This document shows positions 1-12,800 of a DNA stretch of 64,000 nt, in pieces. The notes below the pieces were generated by a model that did no database searches, had not been told where the DNA came from, and saw nothing but the letters and a program-made list of their open reading frames with translations. This DNA is from Annona cherimola (Eukaryota > Streptophyta > Magnoliopsida > Magnoliales > Annonaceae): positions 124,590,564 to 124,654,563 of the forward strand of contig CM059971.1 in assembly GCA_030490835.1 (NCBI GenBank), read 5' to 3'. Within the stretch, counting starts at the first letter, position 1. Every line of letters begins with the position of its first letter. The position numbers and the translations under genes are program-made.

Positions 1-808
1 TTAATGACTTTTAGTATATTTTCAGAATCCATAAGAGATGCGGCGGTGATTTTTAATAACACCGGCTGCCAGCCTAATACTCTTTCAGGCATGCATCAAA
101 TAAGAAAATAGTGAAGGTTGATGGGCTAACCTAAGTTAAAGATTGGTGCTAATGGCTCTAATGTTCTGGTTATCTTGTAAATATTCTTCATGGAAGAGCA
201 ATCATTAGGGTTAGATACCTTGCAAGGTCTTTGCAGTCTAAGTGAGAATTACTATTTGCTTTAGTTTCCTTTTGTTTCTCTTGTTGTGCTGCTGTGGCTG
301 CCAATTAATGTGCAAGCTAACAGCAGTAATAGAGTGATTTTGAAATACTTGAAAAACTTTTGAAAAAAAATTTTAAATTAGTGTCACAGAAGATTCATCT
401 TTAATAATTAATGGTTTGCAAAAGCTATGTTTTTTTGGTATTGTTTAAGGATGCTGGAATCCTGGAATATGAAAACCCAGACACTAATTCATTGTTTGTG
501 AAGGCTATGCTTTTTGTCATTTGTCTAAGGATGCTGGAATGCTGAAATCTGAAAATCTGGACGCTGATGATGGAGCAGTGAAATGCTTAATTATCCTTGT
601 GATATTTTCTACCTGTCCAACTTCTTGGCCTTGCCTGCCCAAGTACCAGGCTACATTATGAGTTTAATAGTGCACCAAATTATGAATTTGAACAAATGTT
701 TGTTAATCTTTGAATAAGGGTTTATTTCTGATTGAAATTTTGTCAGCTTTATTGCATTACTTTATTTTATAATGTGTTTCATGCTATTTTTCCTTCTTTT
801 TGATGCAG
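1..808. other. Intron or upstream part of the kinase gene; no exon recognised
   Basis: The first visible kinase exon begins in mid-codon at 809, so at least one coding exon lies upstream. A short stretch near 24-45 is preceded by a pyrimidine-rich AG and followed by a GT, but its translation matches nothing I recognise. A local direct duplication of about 65 bp with an 80-bp offset lies at 424-488 and 504-568 (shared core AAGGATGCTGGAAT). No other feature is seen. Confidence 0.4.
424..568. repeat. Imperfect tandem duplication, offset 80 bp
   Basis: Two copies (424-488 and 504-568) share GCTATG, AAGGATGCTGGAAT and TGAAAA...C.GGAC blocks in the same order. It lies in intronic or upstream DNA of the kinase gene. 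Confidence 0.6.
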
Positions 809-3800
809 TCCTGAACATCCTTTATTTCGAGCACGTGGGCGGTCCATGCTTGGTGATAGGCAGTCATTTCGAGAATATGCAGATGGAGTTGCTGCATCTA
901 GGTTCTTACTCTGAGATGACAGGCTTCAGTTATTTCTGTTATTGTGATTGCATTATCTATGTCTCTTATGTTGTTGTGCTATGATATACGGGGCTTTGCT
1001 TTGATGTGACCTGGCAGTTCCATGTTACCCCTTCCATTTTTAATATCTTGATGCTTAATAGAAATCCATTCCATTCATTTTATTAACATCATTTGTTTAG
1101 CTAGGAGATCAAGTTTTATCTAAATCGAATATGCGCATGTGCTACATTTGCTGAAAAACATGTGTACTCATGTGTAAATTATAAAAAATGCTTAGGTCCA
1201 TTTACATATATTTTAGAATGCAATAATACTTTACAGAATTATTTACCCGCACAGTAATGACATTTTAGATGGTTTATTTGTTGAAAATACAACTTTGAAG
1301 TTGCTATTTATTATTAAGCCATTTTATGATGTTGATTTTATACATTTGTGGACGAGGCCTGTGCATAGTGATATTACACAAATGACAGGCTTTTCATGAT
1401 AATATGAATGATGTTAAATACAATAGATTTGAGTAGACTTTCCATCAGGCATCAAAATATTAATAATGGAAGGGGTTACATAGAAGCAAAGCCTCGATAT
1501 TTGTACAATGTTATCCCAAAATGCTTCCAAAATTTCCCACTAAAGTGTATTCGAACTGGAACTGATGTTGTGATTTCTTATTGAGATATTTAAGGGCTTC
1601 TTGGATGCACTGAAATCTGTTCTTCCAGGTTGAAAATCGTTCTTGCAATTTATCTTCTTCTATCATTCTATGCTTCTGACGGTCATAACTTTACTAAAAC
1701 TACAGCCTGAATTGTTTCTTCAGTTATGTGCTACCGTTGGCACATACTGACCCAAAAGCAAGTCTGAATGCTTTTCTTGCGAGCAAGAGAAGGCAAACTG
1801 GTTCTGGAAGGTTCCAATTATTTATTCAAGAAAGCTGCTGTGTTGATGTTTCTGCATACAATTCATGGAAATATTGGAAAGAATGATCTTGCATTATTAT
1901 CAGACACCTTGATAGTTTATGCACTATTGTAACTATTCGCAATATTAGGCCCGTGTGTTTATCTGCTCTTACTAATCGAGTGCTCACGTAGGTGGGAAAC
2001 AGCTTATGATGACTGCTAACTGAGTGCTTTTTCAATGCCAGCACTGGCTATTATCCATTTATGCAAGAATCTAAATTTCACATCAAATGTTTTACTATGC
2101 ACGTAGGCTTGGACTACCAATATATCAAAACTTCTCCTAATGGATTGACATACTTCTTTGTCACAAATTCTGAAATTTTAAGTGCATATTTTCATCATTT
2201 GTCACCAAAATGTTGCAATTTGGTTCTATTTGTCATCCAGTGTTTTACTATGCTCATAAGCATGGAAAGAATGCATGCTGCAGATGCATTTACAATTTTA
2301 GTGCCAGAAACTTAGCAATCATAGTTTTAGCCCCCAGATCCTGCTTTTGTTCTATTTCTTTGAACATATCTGTCAATAGGTTTTACTAAGCAGCCATATC
2401 TGCAATTAACTTGGCTTTTATCTTAACATACATTACAGGTCAGATGGCGGATCAACATCAGACACACGTAGAATTAGACGACGGAGCATTAGTATTACCC
2501 CAGAAATTGGTGACGACATTGTGAGGTTCGTGCTCACCACATCACTAGTGCAGAAATTATGGATCATCTGGCGTTTTATTTTTGTGTGATGATCATCAGC
2601 TCTTGCAGTTCTCACTATTGCTCTTTGTAAAAAAATACTTGGTTAGATGCTGCTGTTGAAAAGAAGACAAGCTGTTGTATATCATCCCTAATAATGTCAA
2701 TGGTTGATATATGTTGCCATTCTAATTAAGTCTTTTTTTACTTGATCTAAATTATGTTTTCTAGGACAATTTAAAGGGTTAAGATTTCTGAAAGGCTTAG
2801 GGAGAATAAAGCATTTCTGGTTGTTAAAAAAATTACAGATGCAAAGGGTTCAACTATAGCTTGATTCATCTAGAAAAACCAAGGACAATGTTTCAGCATT
2901 ATGTTAGCAAATTAGACAAATGAGAATGATTCAATTATGGCTGTATGCCATTTTGCGATGGTCCTACCTACATCCAGTTGTACATAGATGATTTCTTTTC
3001 CATTTGTTGTTTGGCAAAAGATTGAAGATAATTGATCATATTTTACAACCAGATGTCTCTTGTTCTTATGGTATTGGAATTTTGTGTATAGGGCTGTTCG
3101 AGCAATGAATGAAACACTAAAGCAAAACCGCCTCTTGAAAGAACGTGGTGGTGATCGATTGGGTTCTTATATGACAAACAACAAAAGCAGCTATACAGAT
3201 TCCCAGGAAAATGTATGCTATACTTTCTCTTGGTCGTGGAAGTTTTGTTTACACACCCTGCTCCAACCTACCATTTTTATTTTGTGCATAATTGATGTTT
3301 GTGAGATGTTAATATTCATCATCATAATCCAAAGCTGTTCCCCGCTCCCACATATATGAGGTCAGCTGCATAGATTTTGTTGTGCCAGACTTGTTTGTCT
3401 TGAATTGAGTCTAAGCTTTTTTTAATCTTTCCTACAAGCCTCTTAAGTGTTTTTGGGAAGTCATTCATAACAAACAATTTTTGGGTGTGTTTGGGAAGCG
3501 ATAAAAATTTTAATGAAAAGTTTTTGGTGTAAAAGTTTTTGAAATGAGAGAAAATGATGTGATATAATATGGGTAATGATAGGGAGTAAAGAGAATAAAG
3601 TTAAAATAGATAGGTTAGATTTATGGATAGTTGGGGTAGTTGTACATGAAGAAGTGAAGAAATAATTAAAAAATATGGTAGTTGTGGAAAGCGAAAAGAA
3701 AATTTTTCAATCTAAAACTTTTCACTTTTTATAACTATCATATTTTAAAATTGTTTCTTCACATTTTCTTACACAATTACCCATACAACTAACCCATTTA

Positions 3801-6800
3801 TTTTAACTTTATTTTCTTTACACTCATCATTACCCCTATCATATCACATTATTTTCTATGAATTTAATAATTTTAATATCAAAATCTTTTCATCCAAAAG
3901 TTTTATTACTTCCCAAACACACTATTAGTTTGAAAGTTTTTGGTGTTTGACAAACACCCCCTTTATTTTTTTTGGAATCACTCCCATATGGTTCTATAAT
4001 ATTGGGAATGATTAAAAGGAACTGGTTGGACAATAGCGGATTAGGGGTTGTGCAATTGATTGCTTTTTCTTTTAAAAGTTTAATCTAAACCATTTAGAAT
4101 ATATATTTATGATGCCAAAAATCATTTTTATTGGAAACTTAAATATATAGATATTTAACTTCATTTGGGAGTAAATATGAAACAGTTAACATTTTCATAA
4201 TTTGGAACTAAATATATGATACATAAAAGTCTTAGTTTTGAGCTGAATGTCTGTGCCAGTGGTTGCAGTTGGTCTCGTTTCTGGCATTCTGCCAGCTGCC
4301 AGGATAAGGGGTGTTTGTCACTCATTTCAGAGCAGTCTCTTAGAGGCCTAAAAATTTGGGGGGAAAAACTGTGCTTGAATCGATCGGTTGGATGAATTAG
4401 TTGTAGAAATAACGAAGAATAAAAAAAAAGTTTTAGTTTTTCAAATGTAGGAAATTTTGCCTCATAACTAAATACATGTAGATGAATATTTTTTTGATTG
4501 GTATTATATATACATTGTGACATCTGATATTGCAGATCAAGTACTTTCATAACCCTCACCTTGGAGGGACATCCTGTAAATATCCTCACAATCAGGAGGG
4601 ACAATTATAAATACCCCAAACTGGGGACAAAATTTTCACTCCCAACCATGGGAGACTCAAAATCCAGATGTACCTTATGCTGGCCGCTGGTGTTACCACC
4701 TGCCCACATGAGCTGGTGCCGTAGACGAATATTTTAAATGGTTTAGATATTCAAAATAATCATCATCATCATCATCATCATAAGCCATTTCCCACCTATG
4801 TGGGGTCGGCTGCATGGATTCTGTTACGCCATTCTTGGCGATTTAAGACTAAATTTTCAGCAATATGTAATATTTTTAAATCTTGTTTAATTACTTCCAT
4901 CCATGTTTTTTTGGGTCTTCCTCTCATTCTTCTACCACCTTCTACTTGGATAAACTCTGTTTTCCTAACCGGTGCTACTTCGGGCCTCCTTTTAACATGA
5001 CCAAACCATCTTAATCTATTTTCTCTCATTTTATCATTAATTGGTCTCACTTTTAAGTTTTCTCGAATTATTTCATTCCTAATTTTATCTTTTCTTGTTT
5101 TACCACTCATCCACCTTAACATTCTCATTTCCGCTACGCTCATTTTTTGTATATGTTGCTCTTTAACTGCCCAACATTCTGCCCCATAAAGCATAGCAGG
5201 TCTAATCGCAGTCTTATAAAATTTTCCTTTTAATTTGACTGGAACTCGACGGTCACATAAAATTCCTGACGCACTTCTCCATTTCTTCCATCCTGCTTGA
5301 ATTCTATGTATTATATCTTTCTCGATTTCCCCGTTCTCTTGAACTATTGATCCTAAGTACCGAAAGTGATTAGTTTTTGTTACTGTTTGATCTAAAATCT
5401 TAATTGGTTCATCATCCGGGTTCTCACTATTATTAAAATTGCATTTCATATATTCAGTTTTTGTGCGACTAATTCTAAAACCATTAGATTCTAGAGCATC
5501 TACCCACCTATTCAATTTTAAATTTAGTCCTTCTTTACTTTCATCTATTAGAACAATGTCATCTGCAAATAACATACACCAAGGTACTTCTTCTTGGAGA
5601 TGTCTAGTAATTTCATCTATTACTAAGGTAAAAAGGTAAGGACTCAAGGTTGAGCCTTGATGTAAACCTATTTTAACTGGGAAGACATTAGTATCTCCAC
5701 TAATGGTTCTCACATTTGTAACAGCCCCCTCATACATATCTTTAATAATATCAATGTATCTGTCATTAATTCCTTTTTTCCTCATCACTTGCCATATTAA
5801 CTTTCTTGGTACTCGATCATAAGCTTTTTCTAAATCAATAAAAATCATGTATAAGTTCTTTTTCTTCTCCCTATACTTTTCAAATAGTTGTCTAAGTAAG
5901 AAAATAGCTTCAATAGTTGATCTTCCTGGCATAAAACCAAATTGATTTTCAGATATATTAGTTTCCCGTCTTAGTCTATGTTCAATTACTCTTTCCCATA
6001 ATTTCATAGTATGACTCATTAATTTTATTCCACGATAATTTGCACAATTTTGAATATCTCCCTTATTTTTATAAATTGGAACTATAATGTTTTTCCTCCA
6101 TTCACTTGGCATTAACTTCGTTTTTATAATCTTGTTAAAAAGATTTGTTAACCATGTTGCACCTACATCTCCCATGCACTTCCATGTCTCAATTGGTATA
6201 TTATCTGGGCCTAAAGCTTTTCCTGTTTTCATTTTCCTTAGAGCTTCCTTTATTTCAGATATTCGAATTTTTGTGAAATAACTGATATTCCTATTTTCTT
6301 CCCTATTTAGACTAACATCTAATGTTAATTGTTCGTGTGGGGTATCATTTAGTAAACTATAAAAATAAGTTTTCCATCTTTCCTTAATATTATCATCTTT
6401 GACTAGAACTCTTTGGTCCTCACTTTTAATACATCTAACATGTGTTAAATCTTTGCCCTTATTTTCTCTTAATTTAGCCAACTTAAAAATATCTTTTTCA
6501 CCTTGTCTAGTTCCTAATCTGTCATATAGGCTCTCATAAGCTTTGTGTTTAGCATCACTAATAATCTTTTTAGTAGCTTTTTTTGATAGTTTGTATTGTT
6601 GTAAGTTGACATCATTTTTATTTTCCTGCCATGTCTTAAACTTTTCTTGTTTATCATTTATAGCTTTTTGGACATCTTCATTCCACCACCAAGTTTCTCT
6701 ATGTGGGGATCTACGATTTTTATATACACCTACAATACTTTGTCCTACTTCTTTTATGTTAATTGCCATTTTTATTGAGGGTGTGTTTGGCAATTAATGG

Positions 6801-9800
6801 AAAATGTCAAGTTAAAACTTTTCACTCTCTATAACTATCATATTTTTTAATCATTTTTTCACATTTTTCTATATAACTACTCTACTTTTCAATCATTTCT
6901 ACACAACTATCCACACAACTAACCTATCTATTTTATCTTTATCCTCTTTACTACTCATCATTACCCCTATCATATCACATCATTTGACAACTTTTACTTT
7001 CCAAAACTTTTCATTAAAAGTTTTATTCATTACCAAACACACCCTGAATGTTTATTAGTTTCCAACGAAAGCGATTGTTGGCATCATACATATATACATA
7101 TATAGTTATATTTTAAATGGTTTGGATGTAAAAAGCTCTTAAAAAAATATAAAACCAACCATTTATATAAAATAAATAATCCAAATGTTTGTTTTGGACC
7201 ACTTCCCATTGTTCTTTTTGGCATTGTCATAGTTCTCTTACAACCTTTTATGGTGATAAATTTCATTCCTTGTTTTGATTTCACTTGACCGAACCACCAA
7301 AGTTTACTTTCTCTTATTTGAAAACCATTAATTCTGCATTTAGGCAATTAGTTCATTTTAATTCTGTCTTTTCTTGTTTTACTCTCATCAATCTCAACAT
7401 CCATATTTAGGTTACGTTCTGCTGTGCATATCTTGTCTTTTACTGCTTTTCATTTTGCCCATAAAGCATAGCTGGTCTTATAGATGCATCCTATAAAATT
7501 TTCCTTTTAATCTAACGGAGTGATTCCCTACAAACATTTTCATTGAACGCTTTGAACAAATAGTTGTTTTTTAATATTTTTTAACCTTTCTTAAATATAT
7601 AGACCATGTAAACTATAAATTAACATTTATATATTTATGATGCCAAAAATCACTTGGATTGAATACTTTTATGCTATAACTATTTAATATCATTTTACAG
7701 TGAATATGAAACTGTTAAATTTTGAAAATAAACATATGGTGTGTAAAAGTTTTCAAAATATTTGACTTTTAGCATCATAACTAAATATACATGGACAAAT
7801 ATTATAAATGGTTTTTCATAATTTGGAACCAAATATATGATACATAAAAGTATCATACAAAAGTTTTAGTTTTGAGCCGAATGTCTATGCCAGTGGTTGC
7901 AGTTGGTGTCTCGTCTCTTGCATTCTGCCAGCTGCCCGGTTTCGATCCAGGATAAGGGGTGTTTATCACTCATTTCAGAGCATTCTCTTAGAGGCCTAAA
8001 ATTTTGAGGGTAAAAACTGTGCTTGAATCAATCAGTTGGATGAATTAGTTGTAGAAACAACAAAGAATAAAAAAAAGTTTTAGTTTTCCAAATGTAGAAA
8101 ATTTTGCTTCATAACTAAATACATGTAGATGAATATTTTTTTTTGAGTGGTATTATATATATATATTGTGACATTTGATATTGCAGATCAAGTACTTTCA
8201 CAACCCTCACCTTGGAGGGACATCCTGTAAATATCCTCACAATCAGGAGAGACAATTATAAATACCCCAAACTGGGGACAAAATTTTCACTCCCAACCAT
8301 GGGAGACTCAAAAATCCAGATGTACCTTATGCTGGCTGCTGGTGTTACCACCTGCCCACATGAGCTGGTGGCGTAGACGAATATTTTAAATGGTTTAGAT
8401 ATTCAAAATAATAAAATAAAATAAAAAAATGGTTTGACCAACTGGCTTTTTTTAATCATTTCCCTAATAATATTTATCCCTATGTTTTTTTTTTGATGAA
8501 GTATTTATCCCTATATTTAGTTATGATGCAAAAATCAAATATTTTGAAAATTTTGTACTATATATTCTTTTCTAAATTTAAACAATTTGATATTTATTAT
8601 CAAATGATATTGAATGTTTATAAGTTTCCAATGAAAGCGATTGTTGGCGTCATACATATATACATATATAGTTATATTTTAAATGGTTTGGATGTAAAAA
8701 GCTCTTAAAAAAATATAAAACCAACCATTTATATAAAATAAATGATCCAAATGTTTGTTTTGGACCACTTCCCATTGTTCTTTTTGGCATTGTCATAGTT
8801 CTCTTACAACCTTTTATGGTGATAAATTTCATTCCTTTTTTTGATTTCACTTGACCGAACCACCAAAGTTTACTTTCTCTTATTTTAAAACCATTAATTC
8901 TGAATTTAGGCAATTAGTTCATTTTAATTCTGTCTTTTCTTGTTTTACTCTCATCAATCTCAACATCCATGTTTAGGTTACGTTCTGCTGTGCATATCTT
9001 GTCTTTTACTGCTTAACATTTTGCCCATAAAGCATAGCTGGTCTTATAGATGCATCCTATAAAAATTTCCTTTTAATCTGATGGAGTGATTCCCTACAAA
9101 TGTTTTCATTGAATGCTTTGAACCAATAGTTGTTTTTTATATTTTTTAACCTTTCTTAAATATATAGACCATGTAAACTATAAATTAACATTTATATATT
9201 TATGATGCCAAAATTCACTTTGTTGAAAACTTTTATGCTATAACTATTTAATATCATTTTACAGTGAATATGAAACTGTTAAAATTTGAAAATAAACATA
9301 TGGTGTGTAAAAGTTTTCAAAATATTTGACTTTTAGCATCATAACTAAATATACATGGACAAATATTATAAATGGTATAAATAATAAAAAATTATATGGG
9401 AAAAGAAAGAAAACATTTGCATTGGGCAAATGTGTGTAGGGAATCATTCCCCTTATTCTAATTGGTATCCAGCAATCATACGAAATTCTAGAAGCATAAC
9501 ACCATTTCTTCCACCCTTGAACTCTATGCGTAATATCCCTATAAAAATTTCCATTTTCTTGAACTATTGATCCCAAATGCCTAAAATGGTCATTTGGTGG
9601 GTCAGTGATATGCTAATGAACTATCAAAACTTATGTTTATTGCCTTGTAAGTTGTTGTACCTCGTTTCAGCACCTTATCAATTCTTCTATATGTGCTGCT
9701 TATCTATGAAAAGATTTTGTTCCTTTGAATTGTAGAACTACCACATGATCCTCTGCAAATGCACCCACCACAGGGAGCCTCAATCTGTTTACAAAGTGAC

Positions 9801-12800
9801 TTAAACTCCTTTTGCTTACCTTTCAAGTGATGAGATGTTTTGCACTCTTTTTACATTTTCCAGATGATGTAAACACTTTATTCATCTTTCTATATCTTTT
9901 TTTTTCCCTAAAAAATGAAGCATTGTCTGTAGTCAAGTCTTATCCTTTTCACTTTCAAACCCTGCTTTTTCAAACTTAACAGTTTGGGTGTGTTTGGTTG
10001 GAGGTAAAACTTTTGATGAAAAATTTTTAGAGTAGAAGTTGTCAAATCAATAGAAAGTGATGTGATATAATAGGAGTAATGATGAAGAGTAAAGAAAATA
10101 AAGTTAAAATAGATAGGTTAGTTGTATGGGTAGTTGTGTAGAAATGATTGAAAAGTAGGGTAGTTTGTGTAGAAAAATGTGAAAAAATAATTAAAAAATA
10201 GAGTAATTATGGAGAGTGAAAAGTTTTAGATTGAAAAGTTTTAGTTAACACTTTTTTATCCTAAACAAACACACCCTTTGTTTTGACTCTTTTTTGATAA
10301 TGACTTCTTTCAGGTTTGTATTACCTTTTCCCTGTAGCATTACATTTCATTTCATATCTCCCTTTACTGCTTTCCAAAAGAGAGGAAAAATGCCTATAGA
10401 TCACAGACCTAACAGACCTTGGTTCATGGTGGGTGCAACATCCCTCAACGCATTTTATTTGATTACTTTGTTGCATGCAGTGAGTTTGATCCATTTTCCT
10501 CTCCTGGAACTGGGTTTTACATTTGGTTGAAAAGTACTTGTGTTTTCTCTTTTCTCTTGCCAGTTCCTTGATTATGTATCTGTGCCTGTACGTCTATGGG
10601 GGTGTTGAATATTGGGATCCCAACCTTCTCACATGGCATTGGTGGTGCACATGCATGGATAATTGCACGTATGCATGCTTTTTGTCTCTTCAAAAGTAAA
10701 GTGTTGCAGCAGAATTACTTGTTGTTGCGATGTTTTGGCTTCTATACTTTTTTTCTTCACTATAATTAATCTCTGTGCTGGTACAGTTGGACTTGTTTTT
10801 TCTTGAAAAGTATATACATCCACATTACATGCCTGATGCCTCCATGCAAAAACGTTTGGCCTGAATCATTTGGTAATTTTATTTGAATTTGTTCCTTTCA
10901 TATGGAAGTTTATGGAGTATTGAATTACAAATCTCCTTATTCTACTTATGCTTTGTTATCTTTTCTTCACTGCAATTAGTCTCTATGTTCTGTGTGGTGC
11001 ACTTTTGTGCTTGTGTTTTCCTTGCAGAATATATAGAGTCAAATTAAATGCCTGATGCCTTGATGCATAAACATTTGAGCTGAATTAATCGTTAATTTTT
11101 TTTTTTTTTTGAATTTGTTTTTTCTGTATGAAAGAGGAAGTGTATACTTCTGTTTGTACATCATTTTTGTCAAAAAAGTGAGTTCCATTGTGTTTGCCTG
11201 TCTCGATTGTAGTTTGATGGTATCGTGTTTGTTTCTTGTTTTAGGCGTCTAATTTCCATCCTCATGGGCACGATGAAGTATCAGATCAATCTGAAAGTTT
11301 GGCCTACAGTCTTTCTGGGAAGCAAATTAATCCAAATCAAAAAGCAATATCATTGCCTACATCACCGAATGAGCACAGGAGTGATGGTTCTGAGAGAACT
11401 TCATCTTCAAACTTCCTAGGCAGTTCTGATATGCTCACAAGATGGAATAAAGTGCTTGAATCTTCGTCATTCCAAGATAAGCCTTTGTTACCTTTTGATG
11501 AATGGAATATTGGTTTCTCAGAGTTAAGAATTGGCACTCGTGTTGGGATAGGTATGACACTTTCTTTGATTGGGATTTTCTCTATGTTATCAGTATCAGG
11601 AAACATCTATCTTCTGTCCTGTGTCTGTTCATTTTGGTGTTAACTGTCATTGGAAGATGATATGCGATGATGTGAACCTTTACCTCATGTAATTGCACTC
11701 AGTTATTCAGAGTAGATGTCATTGCTCCATCAGGGACTGTATCCTTAACTAACATTCTTTTACTAACATCCTTTCTTCCAAGTACATCCTTCTAGCCATT
11801 CCCTTCACAGCATCCTTTTACTAACATCACTCGGGTGTTCCATGTCATCTTGTGACTATAATGCCCTTGTGAATTTAGAGTCTGATCCTGCTTCATTTTG
11901 CTAGTAACTGTCATTAGGAATGATATGCAATGATCTGAACCTTACCTCAAGTAATAGGATTCAGTCATTCAGATCTTGTTAGACGTCATTGCTCCATCAG
12001 GGACTGTTTTCACTTTCTTTCTTTCTTCCAAGTTCCAACATCCTTTTCACTAGCATCCTTTCTTTCAAATACATCCTTGTAGTCTTTCCCTTTCCATTTA
12101 GAGCCTCTAAATGAGCGAGAGACTTATTTTAGCGTTCACAAGAAAATGACTACCTCTAAATGCTCACACAAAGATGCCGTATTAGCTAACTGCAGAGGTC
12201 AGATGATGTGAGGTGTATGTGAGGTGTATCTGCATTGTTCTCAGCCGCATATTGGCTTGCATTGGCCATATTAAGAAGTTTTTTCAATTAAAAAAGTCAT
12301 AAAAATGTCTGTGATGCAAAAATTGCTATGTGATTTATAGACATGTGAAAAACACAATAGCTACTAGCATGATTTATCAGACTAAGAAAATGATCATCAA
12401 AATGCAAATATTAAAAAAAAACTAGTCCTTAGCCATCCTTGCTCAGATCTTGCTTAAGGGAAATGATCCAGTGGTACATGTACCACCATAACTTATGGTA
12501 ATCAGTTAAATGAGGCCCACCTTGATTTTGAAATCAAAATCCAATTGGTCATAGTACTTGATATCATTTGTTTTACCATAGTACATAAAATCATTTCAGT
12601 CCAGTTCTACTTAGATTGGCATTACCTGCTTGAAATTGTGTAAAAACGTGTGTGAATTATGAAAAATCACTTTAATCCATTCATAGATGTATTAGAATGT
12701 TATAATACTTTGCAGAATCATTCATCCAATAGGAATAATGTTTTAGATGGTTTAGATTTTGAACTAACAACTTTGAGGGTATATGGAATGCCATTGTGGA

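Larger units (their letters stand above)
4190..9376. repeat. Tandem duplication in the kinase intron, interrupted by LINE and MITE
   Basis: Two modules are present twice. Module A is at 4190-4753 and 7810-8411; it includes the identical phrases ACATCCTGTAAATATCCTCA and CTCCCAACCATGGGAGACTC. Module B is at 7045-7811 and 8611-9376, offset 1566 bp, nearly identical. The order A-B-A'-B' implies a tandem duplication of an A+B unit. In the first copy the A/B junction carries a LINE plus MITE. In the second copy about 200 bp of AT-rich sequence (8412-8610) sits there instead. Module B itself contains fragments of an older LINE. Confidence 0.8.

Noticed and set aside
4161..4604. 147-codon minus frame in duplicated module A
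   Set aside because: The same sequence in the second module copy is interrupted, and the translation matches nothing; treated as repeat DNA.
10380..10428. Possible extra kinase exon in the long intron
   Set aside because: Acceptor- and donor-like sites exist, but inclusion shifts or stops the frame, and the flanking exons already join in phase 0.
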